A stretch of DNA of 64,000 bases from Austropuccinia psidii (GCA_023105745.1 JALGQZ010000004.1:39942437-40006436); one strand, 5' to 3'; positions 22,701 through 34,937 are shown, counted from the stretch's first letter. The notes: a model not told the origin generated them from the letters alone. A program made the numbers and translations.

Positions 22701-23175
22701 GAAGAACTGGTCCTTGATAAGACCTTGAACTGTCTAAATAATCTATTTTTTATAAATAATCCAGTACATTTCCTCAAGGACTGGTCCTTGACCAGACCTT
22801 AAATTGTCTAAATGTTTTATTTCTCTATTTTACCAACAAAATTAGCTGAAGAAGTGGTCCTAGACAAGACCTTAAACTGTCCAAAACATATCTTTAATAT
22901 ATATTAATCAGAAGCAAAATTTGAAGAAATGGTCCTTGATAAGACCTTAAGCTGTCTAAATATTCTATTTTTTATAAATAATCAAGTACATTTCCTCAAG
23001 AACTGGTCCTTGAAAGGACCTTAAACTTTCTAAACGCTTTATTTCACTATTTTACCAACAAAATTACCTCAAGAAGTGGTCCTAGACAAGACCTTAAACT
23101 GTCCAAAACATATCTTTCATATATATTAATAAGAAGAAAAATTCAAGAAATGGTACTGAGTATGACCTTAAGCTT
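22701..23175 (+). repeat. Array of about 74-bp units with GGTC/GACC hairpins (222-bp higher-order repeat)
   Basis: Seven units each contain TGGTCCTnGAnnAGACCTTAA. The GGTC positions are 22709, 22783, 22856, 22931, 23005, 23078 and a weak one near 23152. Units 1-4, 2-5 and 3-6 are each 222 bp apart, so three sub-units were duplicated as a block. GGTC and GACC can pair around a short loop; unit 5 has GGTCC-TTGAAA-GGACC. Element B has one related motif near 55867-55879. Confidence 0.88.
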
Positions 23176-23936
23176 GATCCTCCAAATTTTCAACCTCCTG
23201 ATTCATCTCAAGAAATCAATTTTGGCTATTGGGAATTATCAAACCTTTACCACTAAATTATTTCAAAAAGAAAAATAAAAAAATAAAAGAATAAAAGAAA
23301 AAAGTTCCCTAAAGTAACTTCAATAACGAAATTTATAAAAAAAATGAAATCTCTCAATATTAAAAGAATAAGGTGTGGTAATGTGTTTCTTATCATCACT
23401 CCTTGTGATTTTAAGTTTTGGAGGATAGTGGGAATTAATTTTGTCAACTCACAATTATTTGATATACTGTGTGATAATGAAATTTTCATCAAAAGAAGAA
23501 GAAAAAAGGATGATAATATGTATAGGAAAGAAGAAGAAGAATAACAAGAAAGAAGATAAAAAATGGAAGACACACCAGCAAGTTAAGAAATAAGGATATT
23601 GTAAAAAGAAAATGAATATCTTTGAAGTTAAAACTAATGAAGAAAAATGAAGAAAAACCAGTATAAAGAATTGCAATCAGGAAACACAACAAACCTTCAT
23701 GGAAGTTTCAGTTTTCTTTCTTTAGGATAACTTCTCCCTCAAGACTAAACCAAGTTCATAACTACCATTATAAAAAGAAACATCAGCAAGGTTTAGCTTA
23801 ATCATTGATCAAATATAATGATATATTCAACATAAAAGAAATCATTTCACTCAAATAAAAAGAATAATAATAAAAACTCAACATAGGGTATTTGTCCCTT
23901 AATCCTCACTGGAAATGTTGGGGACAGCATTAAATG

Positions 23937-23946
23937 AAGGGGGGGA
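23937..23946 (+). other. Polypurine tract of element A
   Basis: GAAGGGGGGGA lies immediately before the TGTGG start of the 3' LTR, the standard place for the plus-strand primer. Confidence 0.85.
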
Positions 23947-26428
23947 TGTGGTATACCTGTACCAGTTTGGATTAATCAACAAATTAAGCAGGAATATTTT
24001 TCAATTTTCCTTAGGCTTTTCCCAATATATTAGAGTATTCATTTTTTTCAAAATAAATTATAAGAGGGACTAAGACCATTAAAACTCAATAAATTCCTTT
24101 TTTTAATAAATGAACTTGACAATTACGATGTGACACCCCAATGCACCACCCAGATGAATTAACTTTCAAGGGATTGGTTGACCTAAACCAATTATTATTT
24201 TTTATATATTTTTTATTTCTGAATTTATTTTACTTCAATTTCCTTTAAATATTGTGGGTAGTACAAATCAACAAACATATACTACAGCACAGAAGGTCCT
24301 AGTTACAGTGAGGATGCATGGAATTTAATTTCAGGGCAGAGTTGTAGCATAATAGGGGTCATAAATATTAATTAAAAGTTCATTTATATATCAAAAAGGT
24401 AGAATTGGTTATTTAGATGAAAACTAGTCTTTCTATTAATTTTGAGAGGGAAATGAATATTAAATTTAGAGGGTTAAATCTAGGGAAAGTGTTTAATTCA
24501 GGCTTAGGATATCATTGAAACAAGAAAAGTACAGGTGTATTGTATTCTCTGACTCCTTTGAGGAAGTCTAGCATTACAAAAAGGATTTAAACAAATTTAA
24601 AAACTTAGTAATAATTTTATGATTATTATAAGGTGGTCATTCTGATGTTAGAAGAAAGAAATTCAACATTTAGGATGTGGAAAGATGGTAAAATGGTGTG
24701 AAATGTGAAAGTAAATAGTCTAGGAAGAGGAGATTAGACAGTAGAGATATCACAGTAGTATTACAGAAGGTTCAGAGCAAGATTACAGAAGTTTCACAAG
24801 GGTGTACTGTATTACAGTTACAGTTACAGGACACCTAGTTACAGAAAAAGAGAGGATAATACAGGAAAACTATAGTACAGTGGTCAGGGAGATAAGAATT
24901 CCAGGGATTTCAATTGATTACATAATCAATGACATCATCAACATGAATTAAAACTAGGATTACTAATCATGGAGACAAGGATCCCAGGAAACTCAATTTA
25001 TTACATAATCAATGACATCATCAACACAAATTAAAACTAGGATTACTAATCATGGAGATAAGGATCCCAGGAGACTCAATTGATTACATAATCAAATGAA
25101 ATCATCTACCCACAATTTCAAGAACTCAATTGAAAATACAGGTCTCATGATCCAACACCACCAAACCTTATTTCATAATACAGGTCACATGTCAAAAACC
25201 CAGATTGGAGACCTGAAAAGTTCTAAGTCCCCTTTTTTTGACACTCCCATGGAGGCCCCAAAAACTATAAATAGAGGTCCCCTCCCCCCCTCAATTCTTT
25301 TTTCCTCATGGCCTAGACAGAGGCTCATCACAAAAATGTAACTTCTTAATATTTTTTCTGAGGGAAATCCCCTCCATCTCATCCACATTATCCTAGCTTT
25401 TAGGAATACTCAGTAGCTAAGCTCAGCAGTATAGCTATCCCATCCCCATTCCTAAATTTTGCTCAGTAGCTAAGCTCAGTAGCACTGTCTGAGTGATTTA
25501 TAATTAATAGTAGTTAAAATTTGGTCTACTTTAATTCATAAACTCATCTCATTGACTATCTCCATCCCATTATTGCTCAGTAGCTAAGCTCAGAAGCACT
25601 GTCTGAGTCTTCTTTATATAACTAATAGTAGATAACAGCTGGTCTACATTGATTTATAAATTAAACTCATTGACTATCCCATTGATATTGTTACCCCATT
25701 CCTAAATTCTGCTCATTAGCTAAACTCAGTAGCACTGTCTGAGTGATTTATGACTAATAGTAGTTAACAGTTGGTCTAGTTTAATTCATAAACTCATCTC
25801 ATTGACTACCTCCATTTCTAAATCTGCTCACTAGCCAAGCTCAGAAGCATTGTCTGGGTTTTTTATAGATAATAGTAGTTAACAGTTGGTCTACATTATT
25901 CTATAAATCCATCCCATTGACAAAGTTCTTTACTCAGTATCCAAGCTCAGTAGTAAATTGAACAATAGTAGTGTCTGTTATCCCAGGTTATCATCATAAA
26001 ATTATCAAACCCTTAAAAAAATAGTAGTGTTTGTTATTATTATTGATCATATTATCAACAGTGTTATCATCAAAATTGGAAATCCCCCAAGCTGTTACTG
26101 TTCTCAGTAAAGGAATTAAAAAGTCTTTTCCCAGTTTTATATCTTTATTTATTTGTGTTAAGGCTTACTAAGCCATTGTTTCCAGATCAAACAAAGTCTG
26201 GTAGAGTCTGTTGAATATAATTTTTCTGACTAGCCACCATCAAATAAAATAAATTGATTCTGAACTCAAGTCAAGATAATTCAGCATTTTCAGGAAGGGC
26301 AGTTCACATTATTCTGACACACAAGCAGAGAAAGGGTTACAAGCTTGAACAGCAATTCAAAACTGTTCTATTGTGGTTTCCCCTTCCAGGTACTGCCTCA
26401 TTTATCCCACACAAGAGTAGTTCCCACA
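23947..26428 (+). repeat. 3' LTR of element A
   Basis: It runs from TGTGGTATACC to TTCCCACA and repeats 11661-14080, with scattered substitutions and one 61-bp extra segment near 24341. It is followed by ATAT and element F leader sequence. Confidence 0.95.
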
Positions 26429-26909
26429 ATATTTTTTTTAAAAGTGTTATTTTTGATAGGATATGGCAATTTCCATGTAAAAATTGCTTTCATATCTTTT
26501 GAGTAAATAAAATGAATAGAAGAAAAGATCAAAAAGAATAAAAATAAGTTTTTTATTGGTTCTTTTTATTATATTTTTTTTATTAGTTTTATATTTTTAT
26601 TTTTAAAGAATAAAATAAAATTAAGATGATTCTTTTGAAACTAATTTATAATATAAATATATTTTTAATCTATTAATCTCTTTCTTAATCACTAGAGTCA
26701 CTCAAAGAAAGTTCTTGCAAGTCTAAGAATGTGAAAAACCACATATAAGACAGTACAATTTCTTTCCAAATGCCTCAATAGCTCTTCAAATCAATAAATA
26801 TAAAATTATTATATAATTTGATAGTTATAAATAGAATCTATTATTGGATAAACCCAATTTGAATACTTTTCAAAGTTCTTCAAGTAAAAATCTTAGCCAG
26901 GCCCCCAAA
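26429..26909 (-). other. 5' leader and primer site of element F
   Basis: Read on the minus strand, the LTR end ..TTACA is followed by TTTGGGGGCCTGGCTAAG. In element E the same place reads TTTGGGGGCCTAGCCGTG (30817 onward), so TGGGGGCCTRGC is the probable primer-binding site of this family. The rest is AT-rich leader, cut by the insertion of element A at its left end. I see no gene. Confidence 0.7.
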
Positions 26910-28808
26910 TGTAATGTTTGACTATGAAACAATAAGTAAATATTATAAATATTTCACTTATTGTACTATAGATGTCTCTATTAACTTAATAAATTAATCA
27001 AAGAAGAATTATAATAATAAATAATTATTATAATTATGGGGTAAAATTATTATATTATTAAATACATATAATAATAAATTTTATATAATAAAAATATATA
27101 TATTGATATATAATAATTAATATATTTGAAGCTCTTTATTATTGTTACCAACCAATAATAAAGGCATGAGCAATTTTTTTTATAATTAAAAGCAATTAAT
27201 AACAAAAATATTACTAATATTCATGTTATTTATTAATATAAATACTATTTATATTAATGAAATAATTATTCAAAGTAATAATAGAGAGAAATTATTATAG
27301 AAGTAAAAATAACCTACTTTCAACTCTTAATATAATACCTTTGAACAATTTTACTCCCAAAAATGTAAATACAACTTATTTAAATTGTATTAACAAAATA
27401 AAATAAGAGAAATTACAAATATTCTTAATTTTATGTGGAAAATAAGATTTTAAAGAGAAATATAACAAAAAAAATGGAAAAAATGGATTAATGACGTCAA
27501 GATTGATAATTATGATAAATATTACCTTTTTTCTTTGATAATATAGAATATTTATATATAAAGAATAAATATTTTAGTGTTTTATTGTTTTTGATGTGTC
27601 TGAGGGGGAAATAGAGTAAAAAGATCTCTCAGGCTTCTAGTAGAAGTGTACTGATGGTATCCACTGGAATTGATCATTATCTTAAGGCTTGTTGCTGATT
27701 ACCTCAGACTGAAACCATCTATCTTATTATTACGCCATTACGTTTGATGATATCATAGGCTTGGCAGAAGCTTAAGCTTTGTGAATTTTATTAGTATTCA
27801 TCATAGATTAATAGGATTCACCAGTTTTGTCACTTATATAACTGTTAAACTTAAAATAAGATTCTAGTGAGTGATCATAAATGATCAATTTTAAGCTTAA
27901 ACTTTGATCATTAATAACTTTGAAGCTATATACAATACAGCCATTCAGAGAGTGAATTCTGATAGCTTGGCATCTTTGCATTAAATTCTCAAGCTCATTT
28001 AATTAAATAATCAAAACTCTATTTTTGATTATTTTTCTTGTATCTCACCTTTTCTGTGAAAATTTGATATTCTACACTTCAAGCCATGATTTCAGGGTAT
28101 TTTACCTTGAATATTATTATACAAAATACATAATTATCCATGTATGAAGTAGTAGAACCTGAATATCCACTTTCATTGAAGTTTGGACCACTTTCACAAC
28201 AGAGTGGTCAACAGCTCTAACAATTTTGTTCAATAAACCTTTACAAGTAATAACCTTGCTTATAGCTTGTAAAATAAAGGTCATCTATGTAATATTACAG
28301 TAATTATGTGTTAACTATATTTTTGGCTTAACTCTCTATCATGTATATTTCAGGAGATATTATCTACATCCCATGAATGTATGTGCTGATCGTAATGGAG
28401 CATATATTAAGCTTAATTCCTCAAGTATTAACTTGACAGAAATGACATAAAATTATTTTATGTGTGGTTTTTCATGGGGAATCCAATGGTGCAATCTATT
28501 TTACATGTTGCTCCATTTTTTTCTGAGATAAATAAGAATTGATGTCTTTTTATGGAATTTTTGCTTGTTACTCCTTAGTTATTGACTTTACAGCTATTGC
28601 ATAAAAACTATATATGTGTGTTTTATCATGAGAAATCTAATGGTGTAATTCTCTTTACATTTTTATTCATCATATTCTAAGTTTATTCACCATTTATGCC
28701 TTTTTATGGTGTTTTTACTTATTTTAAGATAATTATTTGGAGGAATAATTATTGTAAATTTTTTCTTGTGACCTTTTTGGATATGTTGTCATATCTCAAA
28801 GGCTCAAA
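26910..28808 (-). repeat. 5' LTR of element F
   Basis: The minus strand starts near 28808 with a TGTGAGCC-like border (here degraded: GGCTCAAA on the plus strand), continues with TTTGAGATATGACAACATATCC, and ends TTACA at 26910. About 1.9 kb is the same length as the LTRs of element E. A second copy of this LTR type starts at 43657. The divergence from E shows an older or different subfamily. Confidence 0.8.
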
Positions 28809-28902
28809 TTAGTATATGACTGCAATTCTCCTTTGCTCCTAATTGCAGAATTCTTTGAAAATACAACACCCTATTATATAATAAGGATGTTGTTTCACAT
28901 AA

Positions 28903-30816
28903 TGTGAGCCTTGAGGTATATTTTACATACCCAAATAGGCCACAATTATCTTAAAAATAAAATTTTGAATTATGCATAACTCATAAGTCATGCATATATC
29001 CAAAATTCATCATTTTCAATTTCAGAAAAGATAAATAACTTTTTATTGAGTAAGTAAATCCATGGATTTAAGACCAGATTTGGATTCTACACAAAAATTC
29101 ACCTAGGGTAGCTCCATAGAGTGAATAAGCTCAAATTAGCTCTTTGAGGTTGTAAAATGGAAAATACTTCAATACCACATCATCAATACCACATAAAAGA
29201 TCCGTGAAAATTTTTGTTTTTCTTAATTTCACGCCAAAATAATGGGAATGTGAGAAATCCCATGTTACATATACACTAAAAATAGTGTTATGCATGTTTT
29301 GAGCACTTAATATCATGGTATTCTTACATGGACTTTTGGTACACCCATAGTGGATATCTCACTTGAAGCTTAAATTTCTATTTTGACGTGAAAAATAAGC
29401 AAGGGGGACAAAAGACATCAAAGAGAGCCAGGGTACCCAACTTCTGAGGCCTCAGAGGCCTGGACAGCTCCAAAGCTTGGATCCATGGCTGATCTTGGCC
29501 TAATTGGTAAACTAAAGCCTTTTGGGAACTTGGTTACCATGTTATAACTACAGTAAAACTTAAGAAAATAGCAAATAACCTGCTATTTTGACGTGCCAAG
29601 GAGGTAAAGAGCTACTTGGACTCCTGTAACCATGTCAATTCTTAATGACTTTCCGTGGATAAACCCCAAAAGAGTAATTAAAACCCTTTCTGGACTTGTA
29701 TCCATTGATTTACCTCATATCAACCGGTGAAACACTGATATTTGCAATTCTATGGAGAAATGAGGTAAAAACTTCAAAAATTCATTCAAAATACAATTCT
29801 TAATGAATCTTTCTGAAGCTTTCAGGACTAATGGAGAACTGTAATATCTATTGTACAACCAAAAAGAATTACAGTTTTACTAGTAAAATTCAAAGTTTTA
29901 CTTACAGTCCATTTTTTACTATTCTACGTGAAACACTGAATCTTCAAAAATTCACAGTAATTACAACCTGTGATGAGATTGGCAATAACATTGATAACTC
30001 TGAGAAATCAAATTATTTTGGAATAAAAGAAGATTTACAGATTTTACTCCTTTTATTCTTAACCATATTGGGGTTGGTAGCCACGTAAAAGCATCAATTA
30101 AGCAATTATGATAATCTTACATGACAACTGATGATGCAATCAGTAATCCAAAAAGTATTATTGTTTTCTCACTCACTGGTTTTTCAGTTTGCTCCATGGC
30201 ACGCTTCTGTGAGCTGTTGTTGACTTAAAAGAGGCCTCCTCTTGCTGTTTTTTCCAAGATCATCTTATTATTCATTTAAACCATTATTACCAACAAGTAT
30301 TAGTAAAGCTATTCTTAAGTGTTTTAAATCTTTCAAAATCAATAAGCAAGACGTGAAATCATAGAATCCAACTATATATTGCTTCAATACTGTTATAAAT
30401 ACATTTTGATCCTTTAAATCCACAATTCTACATCAAATCTCTCTATCTTATCTTTCAAAAAGCTCTTTGGAACATTAGTGAGTGATTTATTCATAATTCT
30501 TAAAGTTCTTCTCTAAAATTAGTTTACTTCAAGAATTACCATTATAATTATTCTTTCAAAAGATAATTATATATTAAAATAATTATATTATTTTAATAAA
30601 AGAAGTTTTATTATTAAAATCTTCTTGTAATTGATTCCTGTAGACAATTACTTGCTCACTGTTAAAATCACTAGTAGTGTTTAACAGGTGAAAGAAATAA
30701 TTTTATAATTACTTAATTTTGGTTATAATAATATTTATTATTATATTTCATAAGAACAGACATAGTACTTTTGATTAATATTAATATTATCATCAGTTTC
30801 ATAGTCACATCTTACA
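28903..30816 (+). repeat. 5' LTR of element E
   Basis: Starts TGTGAGCC, ends CTTACA, and repeats 37266-39183. A TATA-like GTTATAAATAC lies near 30393. Motifs TTGACGTG occur at 29384 and 29589, with GACGTGA at 30350. An 85-codon open frame at 29831-30088 is judged not to be a gene. Confidence 0.95.
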
Positions 30817-30832
30817 TTTGGGGGCCTAGCCG
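30817..30832 (+). other. Primer-binding site of element E
   Basis: TTTGGGGGCCTAGCCG directly follows the LTR. TGGGGGCCTAGCC would pair with a tRNA ending GGCTAGGCCCCCA. Element F has the near-identical TGGGGGCCTGGC. Confidence 0.65.
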
Positions 30833-31204
30833 TGTTTTTTGAACCTTGTACCCTTAATTAATATATTTTTAAGCTCTAAAATATATTAATTTAATAATTT
30901 TTTTCTTCCATTTTAAAGTTAAAATAATTTTTGTTTTTGAAATTGTTTTGGAAATCTTTTTCATTGAGGAATTTGGTTTAATTTTATACTGTTTTTACAT
31001 GTGGCTTTTCACATCCAAAAACTTATAAAATTATTCTTTGAGTTACTCTCAATTAATTTTCATTCAAAATCTTGAATTTTAATTTCTTTTCTTCAAAAAG
31101 AATAATTTTTTTAATATTAAAAAATATAAAACTTATAAAAAATCTTGGAAATATTTTAAAAAGTATAAAAAATATTATTTTTTTTTCCTCTTTTATAATT
31201 TTTA

Positions 31205-32127
31205 GTGTCTTTAATCAAATACTGTGCAGCTGGAAACAGACTCAGTAAAAGATATATAACTAGTCCAGAATCTGAAGACAGTCTTGAGGTGCAAATTGCT
31301 AAAAGAGGCACCTTATTCAACTCACAAAAAGTTAAATTACCACCAAAAGGTGTGTATTTTATCTTATATTTTCACCTTTTATCTTTAAATTGACGTGAAA
31401 ATGGTGCATACCAGAAATGGAAGCAACTAATAAGTCCAACCAGATGGATGTGGACAAGGAAGAGGCAAGACCAAATCCAGAAGTGCCAAGTATTCCACAA
31501 GAAAGACACATTTGGAGGATGCCAGAGTTGCCCCCCATTCCCCAAGGTCTGTACCCACAGATTTTGACGTGAATTCTGAGCCTGAACTGATTCATGACCA
31601 TATTTCCAGGGCTGAACCATTTTCAAGTGGCAGAAATAGAAATATATCAATGCCAGTACAAAAATTGGTTCAGAGCAGCCAAAGAAGAGGAGTGGGAGAT
31701 ATGCCCAAGCCTTTTGCAGGGGGCCATGAACTCCTACTTACACATCAAGAGCTTTCTGGGTCAGGAGAAGACCATAGAACTCTTAGGAGGATGGAGCCCC
31801 CTGTCTTGCAAAGACAAGGTCAAAAAGATAAAGAATAGGTTGAAGAAACAAAGTCTTTTATCCATAGACTTGAAGAAGGAACTGGAAATGACTCCAGCTT
31901 TGGAGACAGAGGCCCCAGTGGCGTCTACCAGCTCCAAATCAGCTCCAGAAGTGTCCAAAGAAAAGCCCAAAGGACCTCAGAAGAAGCAGAGAGGTCCCAA
32001 GAACCATCAGGGCAAGGGCAAAGGCAAAGCAAATTCACACAGACCTTACCCACAAGGGTACAGGATCCCCAAATTGGAGCCTTCAGCAGTGGACAGTGTG
32101 TTCAACATGGCCAGAACTCTCATTTAA
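31205..32127 (+). pseudogene. Element E leader exon and Gag N-terminal region with probable introns
   Basis: An acceptor-like TTTTTAG at 31198-31204 opens a frame without ATG (SLIKYCAAGNRLSKRY to KLPPK). It ends at donor AAAAG-GTGTGT near 31350. An acceptor TACCAG near 31412 leads into ATGGAAGCAACT and the frame ending PPIPQG. A further 63-base segment (GTCTGTACC to TTTCCAG, about 31548-31610) contains an in-frame TGA. Removing it joins PIPQ to GLNHFQVAEIEIYQCQYKNW, the frame that runs to 32127. Element F reads P-K-G-K-K-H with no such segment, in keeping with an intron. The region is Lys/Pro-rich towards 32000-32090. A TAA ends the frame after FNMARTLI. Exon borders are inferred. Confidence 0.65.
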
Positions 32128-32168
32128 TTCACAGCCAAAGAGCAGGAAAGGATGAACAGGACTTTTCC

Positions 32169-33536
32169 ATGCAAATAATTGATGAAATACACTTTGTTAA
32201 ATCTAGTATCAATGTAGAACTTGGCAAATTTGACGCAAAGTTAAATAAAATCATATTGGACATAAGTGAATTGAAAAGAAATGACAAGAAATATGCTGAA
32301 TGGTATGAATTTACAAATGCCAAATTTGATTCAATTACCAATGCTTGTAGCAGAATTGAAAGTGTATGTCAGATTCAGCATGATGAAATGGAAGATCTTT
32401 CTATTTTTAAAATGAATGATCAACGTAAAACTCTGCAAGACCATGTCTTGAAGATAGTTGAAAATACCAATTAGTTTGCTACACATTTAGCAAAAAGTGA
32501 CTGTGAAAGACAGAAATTAAAGAATGAAATCATTGCAAATGTAGAACAAATTCATAAGAATTATGAAACACATATGCCAAGACATTCTACACCTTTGACT
32601 GAAGAGAAACTTCCTGTTAAAGGAAGTTTTACCCCACTCTTAGGAGAAAATGCTGTCTCTGTTAAGGATATTCCCAAATTAGAAGAATGGCCAACATTCT
32701 CTGGTGAAGGAGAATACAACCATATTGAGTTCATCAGGACTATTGATATGTTACAGGAAGACTTTAATATACCTGATGAAATCATAGTAGGGAAATTACA
32801 CTCTCTGTTTACCAGGACTGCAAAGAAATGGTATTACAAGATGAGGATGGATCATGGAAAACATGATTGGTCTTGGTGGAAATCTGAAGTGATTACCAAA
32901 TGGGCCAACAATTCTTGGAGGTTTAAAATGGAAAATTCTTTTGAAAGTGCCATTTTTAACTCAGAGAAGGAGAAAACACTTACTTGGTTCTTCAAACAAA
33001 AAGACAGATTATCTGCTTTACACCCAGATATGTCTGACACTATGATTAATATGAAGATATTAAGAAAGTGTGGAGAAGAACTGGAACATGCTATCAAAAG
33101 CAGATGTGTAGAACCCTGTTCAACAGAGGACTACATTAATGCAATGGAAGATATCATTACCAGGACAAGAATTGGTAAAACTTGGACTAGAATCCCTATG
33201 GAATCTAAGATGATCCCAAAGATTCCCAGAGAGGATAAAAGACCAGAAAGACCTGTCTTGCAGTGTCATAAATGTGGAATTACTTCACATTTAGCAAACA
33301 CTTGCACCAAAAAGACAAAAATCAATGAAGCTCAAGTCATCGAAGAAATTCAGTGTACTGAAGAGAAAGAGGAGTCTGATCAAGATTCTGCAGTCTCTGA
33401 AGATACACCAGTGGAGGACTATCCCATTGAAAACATTACAGCTTTCTTTGAAGTCACAGAAGTCCATACCCACTTGCCACAGTACAGTGAGGATTGCTGC
33501 AACCTGATCAATATCCAAGATGCCAGAATGTGTTAA
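32169..33536 (+). pseudogene. Gag capsid and nucleocapsid of element E
   Basis: Two open parts, 32169-32474 (coiled-coil-like, charged) and 32574-33536, are separated by a TAG at 32472. The second has the capsid block KLEEWPTFSGEGEYNHIEFIRT, TAKKWYYKM, WSWWKSEVITKWANNSW and EPCSTEDYINAMEDI. It then has the zinc knuckle CHKCGITSHLANTC (C-X2-C-X4-H-X4-C) at about 33267-33308, and an acidic tail. A TAA at 33534 replaces the read-through into the protease. The homologous region in element F is at 1-1366. Role: particle shell and RNA packaging. Confidence 0.88.
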
Positions 33537-34020
33537 ACAAAACCTGCTAGAGGAAAGGGTTACACTGCTGGAGCATCCTGTATCACATCAGTTTTGATGA
33601 ATGATATTCAGGCCAAAGTAAATTTGGATACAGGGGCATTTTGCACTTGTGTAGGCAAATATTATCTCCAAATTATACTTCCTGAATGGAAAAACCATCT
33701 ATTACCAATAGAAGGTGTTCAATTTAGTAGTGCTAGTAACAATATGTACCCCTTGGGTATATAAGACACTAATCTTGTATTTCCACACCCAGCAGGAAGT
33801 GTAAGGATGAAAACTGAGATTGTTGTAATGGATAATTGCACATCTCAGCACATCATTCTTGGAAATGATTACTTGAATATCTATGGTATTGACATAAATA
33901 ACCATAAAGACAGATATTTCACAATTGGGGATAACAAGAGACAAAAATTTGCTTTTTCCAATATGCCAAAACAGATATCTGTACTATCTTCTGTCAAGGA
34001 TACTTACAAAAATGAATTTG
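33537..34020 (+). pseudogene. Retropepsin domain of element E
   Basis: After the stop at 33536 the frame continues ARGKGYTAGASCITS, then VNLDTGAFCTCVG (catalytic D-T-G), and HIILGNDYLNIYGIDINNHKDRYF as the second landmark. A TAA near 33762 (after MYPLGI) interrupts it between the two. The spacing and order are those of Ty3-type proteases. This would release Gag and the enzymes from the polyprotein. The open track from 33807 begins inside this domain and is not a true start. Confidence 0.85.
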
Positions 34021-34937
34021 TGTCTAATCAACTTGTTGAAGCACAAATTAATCCATCATTGTCACCAAAAATGAGGAATGAACTTATTAATGTGTTATAC
34101 ACGTACAATAATGCATTTGCCTCTGATAATGAACCATTAGGTGCTATAAGAGGACTTGAAGTTGATATTACTCTTAAGATTGACAGGCCATATCTTCCAG
34201 TACTTAGAAGACCAGCTTATCCAGCCAGTCCCAGAGCTAGAGAAGCCTTGGAAAAACATATCCAAGAGTTAATCCAACTTGGTGTACTAAGAAAAGTAGG
34301 CCATAATGAGGAAGTTGAAGTGACGACACCTGTTATTATTGCCTGGCATAATGACAAGTCAAGAATGGTTGGAGATTTCAGGGAATTGAATACCTACACA
34401 GTTCCAGATAGGTATCCAATCCCTAGAATTCAAGAAACTTTGACTCAATTGTCTAAAGCCAAGTATATAACATCAATGGATGCATTGAAGGGTTTCCATC
34501 AGAATGTTTTGACGCCTAAAGCTAAGAAATTACTTAGGATTATCACTCACTGTGGTATTTATGAGTATCTTAGAATGCCATTTGGCATTAAAAATCCTCC
34601 ATCCCATTATCAAAGAATGATGAACACAATCTTTCCCACAGAATTGTCTGAAGGATGGCTTATCATTTCTATTGATGATATTGTCATATGTTCTGATTCA
34701 TGGTCTTTGCACCTTGAAAGACTTGCAAGAGTACTTCACAAAGCTGTAGAAGTGAACATGGAAATTTCACTTAAGAAATGCAATTTTGGTTTTGAAGAAC
34801 TCAAAGCATTAGGACATATTGTTTCTGGTTTAAGCTTGGGTATTGACAAAAACAAAGTAGCAGCAGTGTTACTTAAGCCAATACCCCAGAATAAAAAAAG
34901 AAATGATGTCTTTTCTTGGGTTTGCCATTTATTATAG
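34021..34937 (+). pseudogene. Reverse transcriptase of element E
   Basis: The frame contains the RT blocks in order: PYLPVLRRPAYPASPRAREAL, VTTPVIIAWHNDKSRMVGDFREL, VPDRYPIPRIQETL, ITSMDALKGFHQ, EYLRMPFGIKNPPSHYQ, and the catalytic LIISIDDIVICSD. The expected Tyr before I-D-D is Ser here. A length change in an A-run near 34893-34900 shifts the frame, so the thumb continues in the next frame ([15 protein letters not shown] at 34903). Confidence 0.92.

Larger units (their letters stand above)
11661..26428 (+). mobile_element. Element A: long LTR element with Gag and proteases but no visible RT or integrase
   Basis: Direct LTRs start TGTGGTATACC and end AGTTCCCACA. Both outer borders carry ATAT, an apparent 4-bp target duplication, although the context is AT-rich. 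The interior of about 9.9 kb holds a primer-binding site candidate, a Gag with a CCHC knuckle, a retropepsin, a second retropepsin-like domain, a basic tail, about 4 kb of AT-rich noncoding DNA with an antisense gene remnant, and a polypurine tract. No RT, RNase H or integrase motif is visible in any frame. That makes it a non-autonomous element that still codes for particle proteins. It is inserted in the leader of element F. Element B is a homologous copy on the minus strand. Confidence 0.9.

Noticed and set aside
22701..23175. CRISPR-like array
   Set aside because: Units are imperfect, the sub-units form a 222-bp higher-order repeat without unique spacers, and the context is a eukaryotic retroelement.
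23253..23692. Several overlapping minus-strand frames rich in Phe, Leu and Ser before the A 3' LTR
   Set aside because: They are complements of AG-rich noncoding sequence, with no homologous frame in element B.
29831..30088. 85-codon ATG frame with a hydrophobic C-terminus, present in both LTRs of E (also 38194-38451)
   Set aside because: It recurs only because the LTRs are copies. Most of the few differences I can see change the amino acid, and the F-type LTRs show no matching frame by eye.
31512..31838. Overlapping 108-codon frame (EDARVAPHSPRSVPT...) in E
   Set aside because: It has no ATG, crosses the probable 63-base intron and overlaps the better-supported Gag frame at 31594-32127, whose homologue in F is in the Gag frame.
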